Counted from the stretch's first letter, positions 1-10,604 are shown. The stretch is DNA of 64,000 bases from a bacterium (GCA_030824495.1 JAVBXP010000015.1:124001-188000); one strand, 5' to 3'. Numbers and translations are program-made. The notes: generated from the sequence alone by a model not told the origin.

Positions 1-1434
1 CAGCGCGCCTTTGGCGGCATGACCAAGAACTTCGGCGAGGCCCCGATCCAGCGCACCTGCGCGGCGGCCGACCGGACCGGTCACGCGATGCTGCACACGA
101 TGTATGGCCAGAGCCTGGCCCACGACACCGAGTTCTTCATCGAGTATTTCGCTCTCGACCTGATCATGGACGAAGGCGTCTGCCGCGGCGTGACCGCGTG
201 GAAGCTCGATGACGGCACCCTGCATCGCTTCCAGGCCCAGCAAGTCATCCTGGCGACCGGCGGCTATGGCCGCGCCTACTTCTCCGCCACCAGCGCCCAC
301 ACCTGCACCGGCGACGGCGGCGGCATGGCGCTGCGCGCCGGCCTGCCCCTGCAGGACATGGAATTCGTCCAGTTCCACCCGACCGGCATCTATGGCGCGG
401 GCTGCCTCATCACCGAGGGCGCGCGCGGGGAGGGCGGTTATCTGACCAACTCCGAGGGCGAGCGCTTCATGGAGCGCTATGCGCCGTCCGTGAAGGATCT
501 GGCGCCGCGCGACATGGTCAGCCGGGCCATGACCATCGAGATCCGCGAAGGTCGCGGCGTGGGTCCGAAGAAGGACCATATCTTCCTGCACCTCGATCAC
601 TTGGATCCGAAGATGCTGGCCGAACGTCTGCCGGGCATTTCGGAAAGCGCCAAGATCTTCGCCGGCGTCGACGTGACCAAGGAGCCGATCCCGGTCCTGC
701 CGACCGTCCACTACAACATGGGCGGCATTCCGACGAACTTCTACTCCGAGGTTGTGACCCGTCTGGGCGATGATCCGGACAAGGTGGTTCCAGGGCTGAT
801 GGCCGTGGGCGAAGCCGCCTGCGTTTCGGTGCACGGCGCCAACCGCCTGGGCTCAAACTCGCTGATCGACCTGGTGGTGTTCGGCCGTTCGGCCGCGCTG
901 CGCTGCGCCGACACCATCAAGGCCGGCGCCACCCAGCCGGAGCTGAAGCCGGCCATGACCGATGGTCACCTGGCGCGCTTCGACAAGTTCCGCAATGCTT
1001 CGGGCGGCACCACGACCGCCTCGCTGCGCCTTGAGATGCAGAAGGCGATGCAGGAAGACGCCGCCGTGTTCCGCACGACGGATAGCCTGGCCTCCGGCGT
1101 CGAGCGGCTCGCCGCCGTCCACGCCAAGCGCCCGGACCTCAAGGTCTCCGACCGTGGCATGATCTGGAACACCGACCTCCTGGAGACCCTGGAGTTCGAC
1201 AACCTGGTCGGCCAGGCGATCACCACAGTGGCCGGGGCGTTCAACCGCACCGAAAGCCGCGGCGCCCACGCCCACGAGGATTTCCCGGATCGCAACGACG
1301 AAACCTGGATGAAGCACACCCTGACCTGGTTCGACGATGCGACCGGTAAGGTCGCGATCGATTACCGGCCGGTGCACAGCTACACCCTGACCAACGACAT
1401 CGCTTACATCCCGCCCAAGGCGCGGGTGTACTAG
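1..1434 (+). CDS. sdhA: Succinate dehydrogenase flavoprotein subunit (5' end outside window)
   Basis: This is the C-terminal ~477 residues of the FAD subunit of complex II, which oxidises succinate to fumarate on the cytoplasmic face of the inner membrane. The reading frame is open from base 1 and the true start lies upstream. The segment [20 protein letters not shown] around codon 125 carries the substrate-site and catalytic Arg region. [12 protein letters not shown] near residue 280 is the conserved FAD-domain signature. The C-terminus ends in RVY, as in other alphaproteobacterial SdhA. sdhB follows after 61 bp on the same strand, so the two are probably one sdh operon with sdhC/sdhD upstream of the window. 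Confidence 0.97.
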   Translation, partial: QRAFGGMTKNFGEAPIQRTCAAADRTGHAMLHTMYGQSLAHDTEFFIEYFALDLIMDEGVCRGVTAWKLDDGTLHRFQAQQVILATGGYGRAYFSATSAHTCTGDGGGMALRAGLPLQDMEFVQFHPTGIYGAGCLITEGARGEGGYLTNSEGERFMERYAPSVKDLAPRDMVSRAMTIEIREGRGVGPKKDHIFLHLDHLDPKMLAERLPGISESAKIFAGVDVTKEPIPVLPTVHYNMGGIPTNFYSEVVTRLGDDPDKVVPGLMAVGEAACVSVHGANRLGSNSLIDLVVFGRSAALRCADTIKAGATQPELKPAMTDGHLARFDKFRNASGGTTTASLRLEMQKAMQEDAAVFRTTDSLASGVERLAAVHAKRPDLKVSDRGMIWNTDLLETLEFDNLVGQAITTVAGAFNRTESRGAHAHEDFPDRNDETWMKHTLTWFDDATGKVAIDYRPVHSYTLTNDIAYIPPKARVY

Positions 1435-1495
1435 GACCGATGATGGCTTCCCTCGTTTCCTCGTTTAACGCGTCCTCGCTTAAGGAAAGCGTCTG

Positions 1496-2278
1496 ATGGT
1501 CCAGCTCGCTCTGCCCAAGAATTCCCGCGTCCAGAAGGGCAAGCACCACGCTGCCCCCGCCGGCGCCACGAAGGTGAAGACCTTCAAGATCTACCGCTAC
1601 GATCCCGAGGGGACCGAGAATCCGCGCTGGGACACCTATGACGTGGACCTCGAGGCCTGCGGTCCGATGGTCCTGGACGTTCTGATCCACATCAAGAACG
1701 ACATCGACCCGACCCTGGCCTTCCGCCGATCGTGCCGCGAGGGCGTCTGCGGCTCCTGCGCCATGAACATCGGCGGCCGCAACACCCTTGCCTGCACCCA
1801 CGGCCACGCAGAGGTGCCCGGGAAGGATTGCCAGATCAGCCCGCTGCCGCACATGCCGGTGATCAAGGACCTGATCCCCGACATGAGCATGTTCTACGCT
1901 CAGTACGCCTCGATCGAGCCCTGGCTGCACACCACGACGCCAGAGCCGCAGACCGAATGGCGTCAGAGCCCGGAAGACCGGGAAAAGCTGGACGGCCTCT
2001 ATGAGTGCATTCTCTGCGCCTGCTGCTCGACGTCCTGCCCCAGCTACTGGTGGAACGGCGACAAGTACCTGGGCCCGGCGGCTCTGCTGCACGCCTATCG
2101 CTGGCTGATCGACAGCCGCGACGAGGCCACCGGCGACCGGCTCGACGAGCTGGAAGACCCCTTCAAGCTCTATCGCTGCCACACGATCATGAATTGTGCG
2201 CAGGTGTGTCCGAAGGGCCTGAATCCGGCCAAAGCCATTGGTGAGATCAAGAAGATGCTGGTGGACCGCGTCGTCTGA
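1496..2278 (+). CDS. sdhB: Succinate dehydrogenase iron-sulfur subunit
   Basis: This 260-residue protein relays electrons from SdhA-bound FAD to ubiquinone. The [2Fe-2S] cluster cysteines are C80, C85, C88 and C100 (CREGVCGSC region). The C-terminal ferredoxin domain begins with the [12 protein letters not shown] motif at residues 171-182 and is completed by a second Cys group near [14 protein letters not shown], giving the 4Fe-4S and 3Fe-4S sites. The first ~25 residues are a basic, alanine-rich extension before the usual start of the fold. It lies 61 bp downstream of sdhA and is likely co-transcribed with it. Confidence 0.97.
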   Translation: MVQLALPKNSRVQKGKHHAAPAGATKVKTFKIYRYDPEGTENPRWDTYDVDLEACGPMVLDVLIHIKNDIDPTLAFRRSCREGVCGSCAMNIGGRNTLACTHGHAEVPGKDCQISPLPHMPVIKDLIPDMSMFYAQYASIEPWLHTTTPEPQTEWRQSPEDREKLDGLYECILCACCSTSCPSYWWNGDKYLGPAALLHAYRWLIDSRDEATGDRLDELEDPFKLYRCHTIMNCAQVCPKGLNPAKAIGEIKKMLVDRVV

Positions 2279-2325
2279 TCGCGGTCTGCTGACGCGCGAT
2301 CTAATCCGAACGGCGTTTGGAAAGT

Positions 2326-2339
2326 TGACGGCGCCGTCA
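2326..2339. promoter_or_regulatory. Palindromic operator TGACG-N4-CGTCA upstream of the ferredoxin reductase
   Basis: TGACGGCGCCGTCA is a perfect 14-bp palindrome whose right end lies 20 bp before the ATG at 2360. The same core with the same 4-bp spacer recurs at 9369, 10714 and 12009, upstream of the three di-iron genes. The right flank CTTTTC resembles the TTTTC found after the other copies. Binding by a dimeric repressor is inferred. No candidate regulator gene lies next to any copy. Confidence 0.7.
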
Positions 2340-2359
2340 CTTTTCTGCATGGGGCTTCT

Positions 2360-3930
<1,571 letters not shown>

Positions 3931-3975
3931 TCAGGTCTCGGCTCCCTGTCTTGCGACGGGAGCGAGTGCTATAGC

Positions 3976-4008
3976 CCGGCCCGGCGCAGCTATTGCGCGC
4001 CGGGCCGG
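3976..4008 (+). terminator. Strong GC-rich hairpin after the ferredoxin gene
   Basis: Arms CCGGCCCGGCGC (3976-3987) and GCGCCGGGCCGG (3997-4008) are perfectly complementary over 12 bp with a 9-nt loop. There is no U-tract, so it is either a Rho-assisted terminator or an RNA-stability element. The right arm ends in GGAG, which may serve as the ribosome binding site of the next gene. Confidence 0.55.
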
Positions 4009-4019
4009 AGACCGCCAGC

Positions 4020-5219
4020 GTGACTGCAGAGCACCCCTCGCCTGATCTCTCATTTGAGCAGGTGGATCCCGTCTATCGGGGCTTTATCGAGGACTATCTT
4101 CGGCTGCACGGCGTGGATCCCATCAAGTTCTGCAAGCCGCTGCCCGGCCAGGACGAGATGTTCTTCAACGCCATCCTGCCCAACTACGAGTTCGACGCGT
4201 CCATCTCCGCTTTCAAGTTCGTCGAGTCGGCTATGCGGCTAGGCGACGCCTATCGCCAGATCGCCCAAGGCGTGTTCGGCGGTTTCGACAAGCTGGGTAC
4301 GGTCCTGGATTTCGCCTCCGGCTGGGGGCGGCTGACGCGCCTGCTGGAGCAGCGCCTGCGTCCCGACCAGATCTATGTCGCCGACATCTATCACCAGGCC
4401 ATCGACTGGCAGGTGGCGACTTTTGAGGTCAACGGCGTTCATTCGGCCAAGGATCCGGCCGCATTCGAGCATGCCGGAAAGCACGACATCGTCCTGGTGG
4501 GGTCGATGTTCTCGCACCTGCCGACCGAACTGTTTCATCAGTGGCTGGTTCGCCTCTACGACCTTGTGAGCGACCGTGGTGTCCTGGCCTTCAGCGTCCA
4601 TGACGAAGCGATCCTGCCGGCCGGCGAGGTCATGGATCCGTCCGGACTGAGCTATCTTCGCTTCAGCGAGAGCGGTTCTCTGGATCTCGAAATCTACGGC
4701 ATGTCCTATGTGACGGAGGCCTTCGTGGGCGCGGCGATCGCCCGTCTTGGTTCCGGGCTGAGCTGGCGGCGTTTCCCCAAGGGCCTTTACGAAAACCAGG
4801 ATCTCTACGTGGTCGGCGCGCCGGGCGTCGATATTTCAACGCTCACGGTCGCGAGCACTCCGATGGCCGGCTTCGAAAGCGTCACCACCCTCCCGACCGG
4901 TGAAATCGAGTTCAGTGGTTGGGCCATTGAGCGGACGCCCTGGGCGACCATCGAGGCCGTGGAGGTCCACGTTGACGGCGTTCAAGTTCTGTCATTCACG
5001 CCCCAGGCTTTGCGGCCTGATGTGCTGAAGCACTTCCCCGGCTCGGCGAATACACCGGTCGGATGGTCCTTTCGGATCGATCATGAAAAAGCGCCCGCAG
5101 GCGCTATGCTGCGGGCGCAATTTCCGAGCAGTTCGGGCCTGACCGGCTACTGCTACGCTCAGGTCCCGAAGCCTGCGACCTTCACCTATTCGGGGTGGTC
5201 GCGCCGGGCGCTTCGCTAG
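4020..5219 (+). CDS. Class I SAM-dependent methyltransferase-like protein with extra C-terminal domain
   Basis: The protein is 399 residues from a GTG start placed 9 nt after GGAG. A TTG 27 bp further upstream lies inside a hairpin and is less likely. The N-terminal half is a Rossmann-like methyltransferase. Motif I is VLDFASGWGRLTR, an acidic strand end is YVADIYHQA, and a DIVLVGSMFSHLP segment matches the post-motif strand. The last ~110 residues form a separate beta-rich domain (SGWAIERTPWATIEAVEVHVDG and following) that I do not recognise, possibly for carbohydrate or polymer binding. Its stop codon overlaps the stop of the convergent sigma factor gene. The substrate is unknown. Confidence 0.8.
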   Translation: MTAEHPSPDLSFEQVDPVYRGFIEDYLRLHGVDPIKFCKPLPGQDEMFFNAILPNYEFDASISAFKFVESAMRLGDAYRQIAQGVFGGFDKLGTVLDFASGWGRLTRLLEQRLRPDQIYVADIYHQAIDWQVATFEVNGVHSAKDPAAFEHAGKHDIVLVGSMFSHLPTELFHQWLVRLYDLVSDRGVLAFSVHDEAILPAGEVMDPSGLSYLRFSESGSLDLEIYGMSYVTEAFVGAAIARLGSGLSWRRFPKGLYENQDLYVVGAPGVDISTLTVASTPMAGFESVTTLPTGEIEFSGWAIERTPWATIEAVEVHVDGVQVLSFTPQALRPDVLKHFPGSANTPVGWSFRIDHEKAPAGAMLRAQFPSSSGLTGYCYAQVPKPATFTYSGWSRRALR

Positions 5220-5806
5220 GCGGCGATAGCCGCGCCGCGAAGCGAGTCGAGTTGGGCGATCAGGTTGCCCATGGCGTTCGACGGAAGCATGTCGTCTTGA
5301 TCGTAGGCTCCGTCTTCGAGGAGGGCGGCGAGGCGATCGCGAGCGCGACTGACGCGGCTCTTGATGGTGCCGATGGCGCAGCCGCAGATTTCAGAGACTT
5401 CTTCGTAGGACAGCCCGCCGGCGCCGATCAGGATCAGCGCCTCGCGCTGGTCTTCCGGCAGCTTGGCCAGGGCGCGGCGGACTTCGTCGAGCTCCAGGCT
5501 GGCGATCGGGTTGGACACCGCGACCAGGGTCCGCTCGGCGACTTCCGGGTCGAGCTGGGTCGAGCGCCACGAACGGCGCTTGTCGGAATAGAATTGATTG
5601 CGAAGGATCATGAAGGTCCAGGCCTTCATGTTGGTGCCGGCTTGATAGCTCGACCGATTGTTCCAAGCCTTCAGGAGGGCGTCCTGGGCAAGGTCGTCGG
5701 CGGCCACCGCGTCCCGGCAAAGGGAGCGTGCAAAGGCGCGCATTTGAGGGATCAAGCCGGTCAGTTCGGTCTTGAAAGCGTCGTCCGCGAGCGTCTGGAT
5801 ATCCAT
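5216..5806 (-). CDS. ECF sigma factor (EcfG/SigT-like)
   Basis: This 196-residue protein contains sigma region 2 (DDLAQDALLKAWNN, then MKAWTFMILRNQFYSDKRR) and region 4 (LPEDQREALILIGAGGLSYEE, with the helix-turn-helix GCAIGTIKSRVSRARDRL). The sequence resembles the alphaproteobacterial general-stress EcfG family (SigT/SigU in Caulobacter). In most genomes ecfG follows nepR and lies beside phyR. Here the 86 bp upstream are too short for nepR and the next gene is divL. It may therefore be a secondary EcfG paralog. It could be co-transcribed with divL. Confidence 0.88.
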   Translation of the reverse strand: MDIQTLADDAFKTELTGLIPQMRAFARSLCRDAVAADDLAQDALLKAWNNRSSYQAGTNMKAWTFMILRNQFYSDKRRSWRSTQLDPEVAERTLVAVSNPIASLELDEVRRALAKLPEDQREALILIGAGGLSYEEVSEICGCAIGTIKSRVSRARDRLAALLEDGAYDQDDMLPSNAMGNLIAQLDSLRGAAIAA

Positions 5807-5892
5807 CGGTCACCTTCGTTCAAGCCAGGGCCGTACAGGCCCCTCGCTGTACTAAACGCCCCGGTTCCCGAAAGGCTCCGCTTATGGTGAAG

Positions 5893-8211
5893 TTAAAAGC
5901 GAAGCTCCGGATGACCGGCTGCGCCTTGGGCCGCTTCGGGCAGGTGGCAGGTGAAGGTCGCGCCTGATCCGGGCTCGCTTTCCAGCGCCACCCAGCCGCC
6001 ATGCAACTCCACCAAAGCCTTCACCAACGCCAGACCTAGACCCGGGCCGCCGCGCTCGCGGCCGATGAAGCGGTCGAAGATGTGCGCCTGGACGTGGAAC
6101 GGGATGCCCCGCCCGGTGTCTGTGACCTGCAGCTGGATTTCACCCAGCGCCCGCCGGGCGGCGATGGTCACCAAGCCACCTGCCGGCGTCTGGCGCACGG
6201 CGTTTTCGGTCAGATGGTCCAGGGTCTGGGTCAATCGTTTGATGTCGCCACGGATCAGGCCGATGTCGTCGGGGCGCTCGACCTTGATGGTCACGCCGGC
6301 GGCTTCGGCATCCTTGGCCCAGCGTTCGGCCGCCTGGGTCAGCAGGTCAGCGACATGGACGTCCTCGAGATCCAGCGCCATTTCGTCGGCGTCGATCTGG
6401 GCCATGTCCAGCACGTCGTCGATGGAGCGAGCCAGTTGGGTGGCGGCGGTGCGCACGGCGGCGGCGTGACCGCGCCCGCGCTCCGACAGGTTCTCACCCG
6501 AGCGTTCCAGCAATTCTGAGTAGCCGATGATGGTCGTGAGGGGGGTGCGTAGCTCGTAGGAGACGTTGCCCACGAAGTCGCGCTTGAGGCGCTCGGCCTC
6601 GGCCAGGGCGGCCGAGCGGTCGGCCAGCGCCCGCTCCAGCTTGCGGGCGTCGGTGACGTCGCCAAACGCGATCAGGGTCGCGCCGTCCGGCAGCGGCCGC
6701 GATTGGTAGACCACGATGCGGGAGTCTGAAGTCTTCACTTCGCCGGAGATCGGGGCGCGCGCCTGGGGATCAGGATCGGCCACGCGGCCCTTCAGCTCGC
6801 GCCAGAAGCCCATATCGTGCAGGCGCGGCACGCAAAGATCGACCACGCCCTCGAAATCGTGGGCCTGCTGTAGCTGGGCGTCGGTGACGTTCCAGAAGCG
6901 TTCGAAGGCCTCGTTGTGCAGGCGCAGGCGGCCGTCCGAGCCGAACACCGCGACGGCGTCGTTCAGCTTGTCCAGCGTGGCCTGCTGAACTTGGATCTGG
7001 GCGTTGTACTGAGCCTTGAGCCGCAGTTCGCCGGTGATGTCTGAGAACAGCAGCACCACGCCGCCCATAGGGTGAGGTTGGCGACCGACCTTCAGGGTCC
7101 GGCCCTCCGGCAGGCTCCAGAGGTCGTCGGGGCCAGAGGAGGTTTCTTCGTAGCGATCGAGCTCGGCGGCCTTCCACTTGGCATAGTCGACCGTCTCGGG
7201 CAGTCGGCGGCGCTGGCGCAGGCGGTCCAGGACTTCGCCGTGGGTAGGGCGCTCAGCCAGCCAGGCCGGTTCCAGGCCCCAGAGGTCGGCGAAGGCGGTG
7301 TTGTGGAACATCAGCCGCTTGCCCTCGCCGAAGATGGCGACCGCGTCGGCGATGTGATTGAGGGTTTCGTCGTGAGCTTCGACGTGGCGCTTGAGCGCCT
7401 CGCGCAGCTCTTCGGTCTCGGTGAGGTCCTCGGTCCAGACGCCGACTCCGCCGCCTTCAAGCGGTTGGGCGATGACCTGGAAGGCGCGGCGACGCCCGCC
7501 GAAGGTCGTCCAGCGCAGGGTTTCGCGCTGCTGGCCCAAATTGGCCGCCTCGCTGGCTAGGCTATCGGCGCCCTTGTCGAAGGAGGCTCCGCGCATCGCG
7601 GCCTCTTCCAGGGTGGCGGCGCCGGCCGCCGCGAGCCATGCGGCGTTGACCCACACGGGGCTGCCGTCGGCGGCGGCGATCCAGGCGGGTGAGCGGCGGG
7701 CGTCAAGGAAGGCGGCGAAGCGCGGCGCGGTCGGGAGGCCGGCCTCTTCGCCCATCACCGCCGACAGTCGCAGCCAGGCGAGCGCGCCGGCGGCGCGGCC
7801 TTCGACTGCGACGAGACCGCCGGCGCCCTGCACGTCGAAGGCGCAGGCCTCGCCCCGTTCGAACAGCGCCCGCAGGCGCCGCGCATGATCGGGATCGGCG
7901 CGCATCAGGGCCGAGACGACGCCTTGCGGATCGGCGTGGGCCAGGCCCAGGGCCTCGGCGCATAGCGCCAGGCTTTCCTCGCCCGAGGCCAGTTGAGCAT
8001 GACCATCATCGACGGAGAGCAGGGCGGAATCGAACGCCTCGGCCGAGGCCTGCGCCGCTTCGGCGCCGGCTTCGAGCTCGGCGATCTTCGCCCGCAGTTC
8101 GTCCAGGCGGCCGTCATTGCGCCGACGTTGGTCCACCAGCCAGGCCATGGCGCACAGGGCGAGCAGCACCGCACCGGCGATGGCCCCCAGGATCAGTTCT
8201 TGCTCGCTCAT
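5893..8211 (-). CDS. divL: DivL-type cell-cycle pseudo-histidine kinase (Tyr in H-box)
   Basis: The protein has 772 residues. It has one N-terminal membrane segment (about residues 7-26), a coiled segment, then PAS-like sensor regions (about 165-265, 280-395, 405-520). A DHp helix and a C-terminal HATPase domain follow (N-box LTENAVRQTPAGG, G1 DTGRGIP, G2 GGPGLGLAL). The H-box reads NVSYELRTPL, so the phospho-accepting histidine is Tyr552. Caulobacter DivL has Tyr550 at this place and is 769 residues long. DivL works with CckA and DivK to control CtrA activity and asymmetric division at the pole. ATP-binding motifs remain. The downstream neighbour is an ECF sigma factor. Confidence 0.93.
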   Translation of the reverse strand: MSEQELILGAIAGAVLLALCAMAWLVDQRRRNDGRLDELRAKIAELEAGAEAAQASAEAFDSALLSVDDGHAQLASGEESLALCAEALGLAHADPQGVVSALMRADPDHARRLRALFERGEACAFDVQGAGGLVAVEGRAAGALAWLRLSAVMGEEAGLPTAPRFAAFLDARRSPAWIAAADGSPVWVNAAWLAAAGAATLEEAAMRGASFDKGADSLASEAANLGQQRETLRWTTFGGRRRAFQVIAQPLEGGGVGVWTEDLTETEELREALKRHVEAHDETLNHIADAVAIFGEGKRLMFHNTAFADLWGLEPAWLAERPTHGEVLDRLRQRRRLPETVDYAKWKAAELDRYEETSSGPDDLWSLPEGRTLKVGRQPHPMGGVVLLFSDITGELRLKAQYNAQIQVQQATLDKLNDAVAVFGSDGRLRLHNEAFERFWNVTDAQLQQAHDFEGVVDLCVPRLHDMGFWRELKGRVADPDPQARAPISGEVKTSDSRIVVYQSRPLPDGATLIAFGDVTDARKLERALADRSAALAEAERLKRDFVGNVSYELRTPLTTIIGYSELLERSGENLSERGRGHAAAVRTAATQLARSIDDVLDMAQIDADEMALDLEDVHVADLLTQAAERWAKDAEAAGVTIKVERPDDIGLIRGDIKRLTQTLDHLTENAVRQTPAGGLVTIAARRALGEIQLQVTDTGRGIPFHVQAHIFDRFIGRERGGPGLGLALVKALVELHGGWVALESEPGSGATFTCHLPEAAQGAAGHPELRF

Positions 8212-8298
8212 CCGTGCTCCATCGCCGCCGTTCCGTTAGGGCGGCGAATCATCTCAAGGACCATAGTTTGGTCCGCGCATTTCGGCGATGATCCCCCC

Positions 8299-8889
8299 AT
8301 GACTGCGATCCTCTATCCGGTGGCTACGGAAGCCCGCCTGGCGCTGTCGCAGCCGCGCGGCCGTGCGGCCCGCGAACGCGAGGCCCGGGAGATCGCTGGG
8401 GATGTGGTCGCTTTCGTGACCGAACCGGTGGGGCCGGACTATGCGACCCGTGACGCGGCGCTCGACGCCCACCCGGGGCGGATCGAGGACGACCGTTCGG
8501 GAAGAGCTGTGTCGCTGCCGAGCGAGGACCGGATCCTGCGCCTGGTGCAGCAGGTCGCGCCGCGCGCCGGACGGGTCCGCGCCCCGGCGCCGGTCTCCCC
8601 GACCTTTGCCGAGGGACATCGCTGGCCGGCGCACCAGAGCGAGCCGCCGGCGACGGTCTGGCGGGTGATGATTTCCTATTGGCGGATCGGCGCGGCGCCG
8701 ATCCTGAAGGTGGGCGGGCCGCAGGCGCGTCACGCCCGGAAACGCGGCCGCGACGCGGTCGACGCTGATACCCTGCGAGCCTATACGCGCCAGCCGCTGC
8801 AACCGGTGAAACCGCAACAGCCGCTCGATATCGGGCTTTTTGAGCGGCGGCTGCCGGAGGCTCCCCATATAGTCGTGCCTGATGAGTGA
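8299..8889 (+). CDS. Uncharacterised Arg/Pro/Ala-rich protein
   Basis: The 196-residue product has no recognised domain. It is rich in Arg, Pro and Ala, with no signal peptide or membrane segment. The central part reads SYWRIGAAPILKVGGPQARH and the C-terminus is more hydrophilic (LFERRLPEAPHIVVPDE). It was kept as real because its last 8 bp overlap the start of the zincin gene downstream (ATGAGTGA), which implies translational coupling. It is also divergent from divL with an 87-bp gap. A long antisense reading frame exists over it, so the call is moderate. Confidence 0.6.
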   Translation: MTAILYPVATEARLALSQPRGRAAREREAREIAGDVVAFVTEPVGPDYATRDAALDAHPGRIEDDRSGRAVSLPSEDRILRLVQQVAPRAGRVRAPAPVSPTFAEGHRWPAHQSEPPATVWRVMISYWRIGAAPILKVGGPQARHARKRGRDAVDADTLRAYTRQPLQPVKPQQPLDIGLFERRLPEAPHIVVPDE

Positions 8890-9289
8890 CCCTTACGCTG
8901 GACGCGCCCCATCCCTCGACGATCTCGCCGCCTTGGCCGAGGACGCCTTCGCCGCCCTGCCCGAGGGCTTTCGCAACATGACCGGGGAGGTGGTGTTCCG
9001 TGTCGATGACTTCGCCGCCGTCGAGGTGCTGGACGAACTCGGCATTGAGGACGCCTTCGAACTGACCGGCCTTTATCAGGGCGTGAACCTCGCCGACCGC
9101 TCGGTCTTCGATCCCACGCCGGGTCCGTCGCGGGTGTTCCTCTACCGGCGCCCGATCCTGGACGAGTGGGCCGAGCGGGGCGATGTCACCCTGAGTGACC
9201 TGGTCAGCCACGTGCTGGTCCACGAGATTGGCCACCATTTCGGCCTGTCAGATCCTGACATCGAGTCCATCGAGGCGGCCGCGGACTAG
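8882..9289 (+). CDS. Small zincin-like metallopeptidase family protein (DUF1025-type)
   Basis: The 135-residue protein carries the zinc-protease motif HEIGHHFGLSD near the C-terminus (HExxHxxGLSD), which supplies two His ligands, the catalytic Glu and a third ligand candidate. It belongs to the short, single-domain 'metallopeptidase family' proteins of the Zincin_1/DUF1025 group. No signal peptide is visible, so it should be cytoplasmic. It overlaps the preceding unknown gene by 8 bp. The substrate is unknown. Confidence 0.85.
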   Translation: MSDPYAGRAPSLDDLAALAEDAFAALPEGFRNMTGEVVFRVDDFAAVEVLDELGIEDAFELTGLYQGVNLADRSVFDPTPGPSRVFLYRRPILDEWAERGDVTLSDLVSHVLVHEIGHHFGLSDPDIESIEAAAD

Positions 9290-9368
9290 GGGCCTAATCG
9301 CCCTCACGGGACCGTGGCGCTTCGAGGGCTCGGCTTTATCGGCGATACGATCGCGAGCGCACGGAAAG

Positions 9369-9382
9369 TGACGCCCCCGTCA
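9369..9382. promoter_or_regulatory. Palindromic operator TGACG-N4-CGTCA before di-iron gene 1
   Basis: TGACGCCCCCGTCA starts 105 bp before the ATG at 9474 and is followed by TTTTCCTTGAC. The TTGAC could be a -35 element, but no convincing -10 follows at the usual spacing. The arms match the copies at 2326, 10714 and 12009. Confidence 0.7.
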
Positions 9383-9473
9383 TTTTCCTTGACTGATCAT
9401 TGTTCTGTTGAAAGGGTGGCCGGCAGTAGGAAGCAGCGGGTGCATAACCGCGCCCTGTCGAGGAGGACGACCC

Positions 9474-10604
9474 ATGGCCGCCGACGGCAACATCACCAAA
9501 GACATCATCTATGAGGCCGTGGCGCCGGACGACTTCGAGTCGATGCTGGACCTCGACCGCTACGGCGCCCGCTCGACGGCGTTCGACAAGATCATCTCGG
9601 CCACCCACGACCATTTCTGGGATCCGCTCGACAAGAAGTACATCGACTTCGACGAGCCGTTCGACATGGAAAACGAGATGCTCCTCCCCGAGGACATGAT
9701 CATCTCGCTGGGCACCGACTATGTGTCGAACCACCTGAGCGACTGGAAGACCCGCGTCCGCTTCGCCAACCAGTCGGCGCTGCGCTCATTCTCCTCGATC
9801 CTGCACGGCGAGCAGGGTGCGCTCAACCTGTCGGCCTCGCTCTGCCACGTGCTGCTGGACCAGGGCGCGCAGGAATACGCCGCCAACCAGACACGTGAAG
9901 AAGCCCGGCACGTCACCGCCTTCGCCAAGTACATCAAGGCCCGTTGGGGCCGGCCGGCCGAATGCGGCCCGACCCTGAAGACCTTGCTGGTCGACATCAT
10001 CGGCAGCCCGGAGGTCTATAAGAAGATCATCGGCATGCAGATGTTGGTCGAGGGCCTGGCCATGGGCGCGTTCGCCACCTTCTTCAACAATATCAACGAC
10101 CCGCTCGGTAAGAAGTTGATGCAGCTCGTCATGACCGACGAGGCCTTCCACCACAAGTTCGGGAAGATCTGGGCCGACCGCACCATCCCGCACCTGTCGG
10201 AAGCCGAGCACGAGATCATCGAGACCTGGGCGGCGCACTGCTTCCAGACCTTGCTGTTCAACCTCGTCTCGCCGAGCCAGCAGCGTGATCTCTATGAAGA
10301 GTTCGGCCTCGATCCGGACCGCGTGATCGCCGAGATGGCGCAAATGGTCACCGACGAGACCCGCCGCGAGAACATGAAGGAGCAGTCCAACATCTTCCGC
10401 GTGCTGGTGAAGACGCTGCTGAACGCTGGCATCATCACCGACCGCACGAAGGCTTTCTACGCCATGTATGTCGATCTGGAGGAGCTGCGCTCCGAGGGCG
10501 ATCGCATGGTCGGCGACGACATCGCCGAAGAGGGGATCAAGTATCTCCAGGAGATCAACTTCAAGGACCGCATCACCAAGGCGATCTCGATCGCCGCCGA
10601 GTAG
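9474..10604 (+). CDS. Ferritin-like di-iron protein, paralog 1 (putative oxygenase)
   Basis: This 376-residue protein has the ligand set of a four-helix-bundle carboxylate-bridged di-iron site. The ligands are E113 (HGEQG), E143-x2-H146 (EEARH), E193 (LVEGLAMG) and E223-x2-H226 (TDEAFHH). This four-carboxylate, two-His pattern is shared by R2-like proteins and bacterial di-iron monooxygenases. There is no signal peptide, so it should be cytoplasmic. The start has an excellent ribosome binding site (AGGAGGA at 9461-9467). It is the first of three tandem paralogs and is followed by its own terminator. It carries the operator shared with the ferredoxin reductase. The substrate is unknown; oxygenase function and ferredoxin dependence are inferred. 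Confidence 0.85.
   Translation: MAADGNITKDIIYEAVAPDDFESMLDLDRYGARSTAFDKIISATHDHFWDPLDKKYIDFDEPFDMENEMLLPEDMIISLGTDYVSNHLSDWKTRVRFANQSALRSFSSILHGEQGALNLSASLCHVLLDQGAQEYAANQTREEARHVTAFAKYIKARWGRPAECGPTLKTLLVDIIGSPEVYKKIIGMQMLVEGLAMGAFATFFNNINDPLGKKLMQLVMTDEAFHHKFGKIWADRTIPHLSEAEHEIIETWAAHCFQTLLFNLVSPSQQRDLYEEFGLDPDRVIAEMAQMVTDETRRENMKEQSNIFRVLVKTLLNAGIITDRTKAFYAMYVDLEELRSEGDRMVGDDIAEEGIKYLQEINFKDRITKAISIAAE

Noticed and set aside
1465..1483. TTAA...TTAA between sdhA and sdhB as a CtrA site
   Set aside because: The spacer is 11 bp, which does not fit CtrA.
5840..5875. EcfG-type promoter (GGAAC-N16/17-CGTT) before the sigma factor
   Set aside because: GGAAC is present on the minus strand, but CGTT follows after only 5 bp and not at the required spacing.
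5807..5892. Possible nepR anti-sigma gene next to the ECF sigma factor
   Set aside because: The gap is only 86 bp, and the short minus frame crossing it runs into divL in another frame without NepR-like sequence.
8324..9238. 304-codon minus-strand frame opposite the unknown gene and the zincin
   Set aside because: The plus strand holds a recognisable HExxH protein with a coupled start. The minus frame is low-complexity Arg/Pro/Ala and has no known motif.
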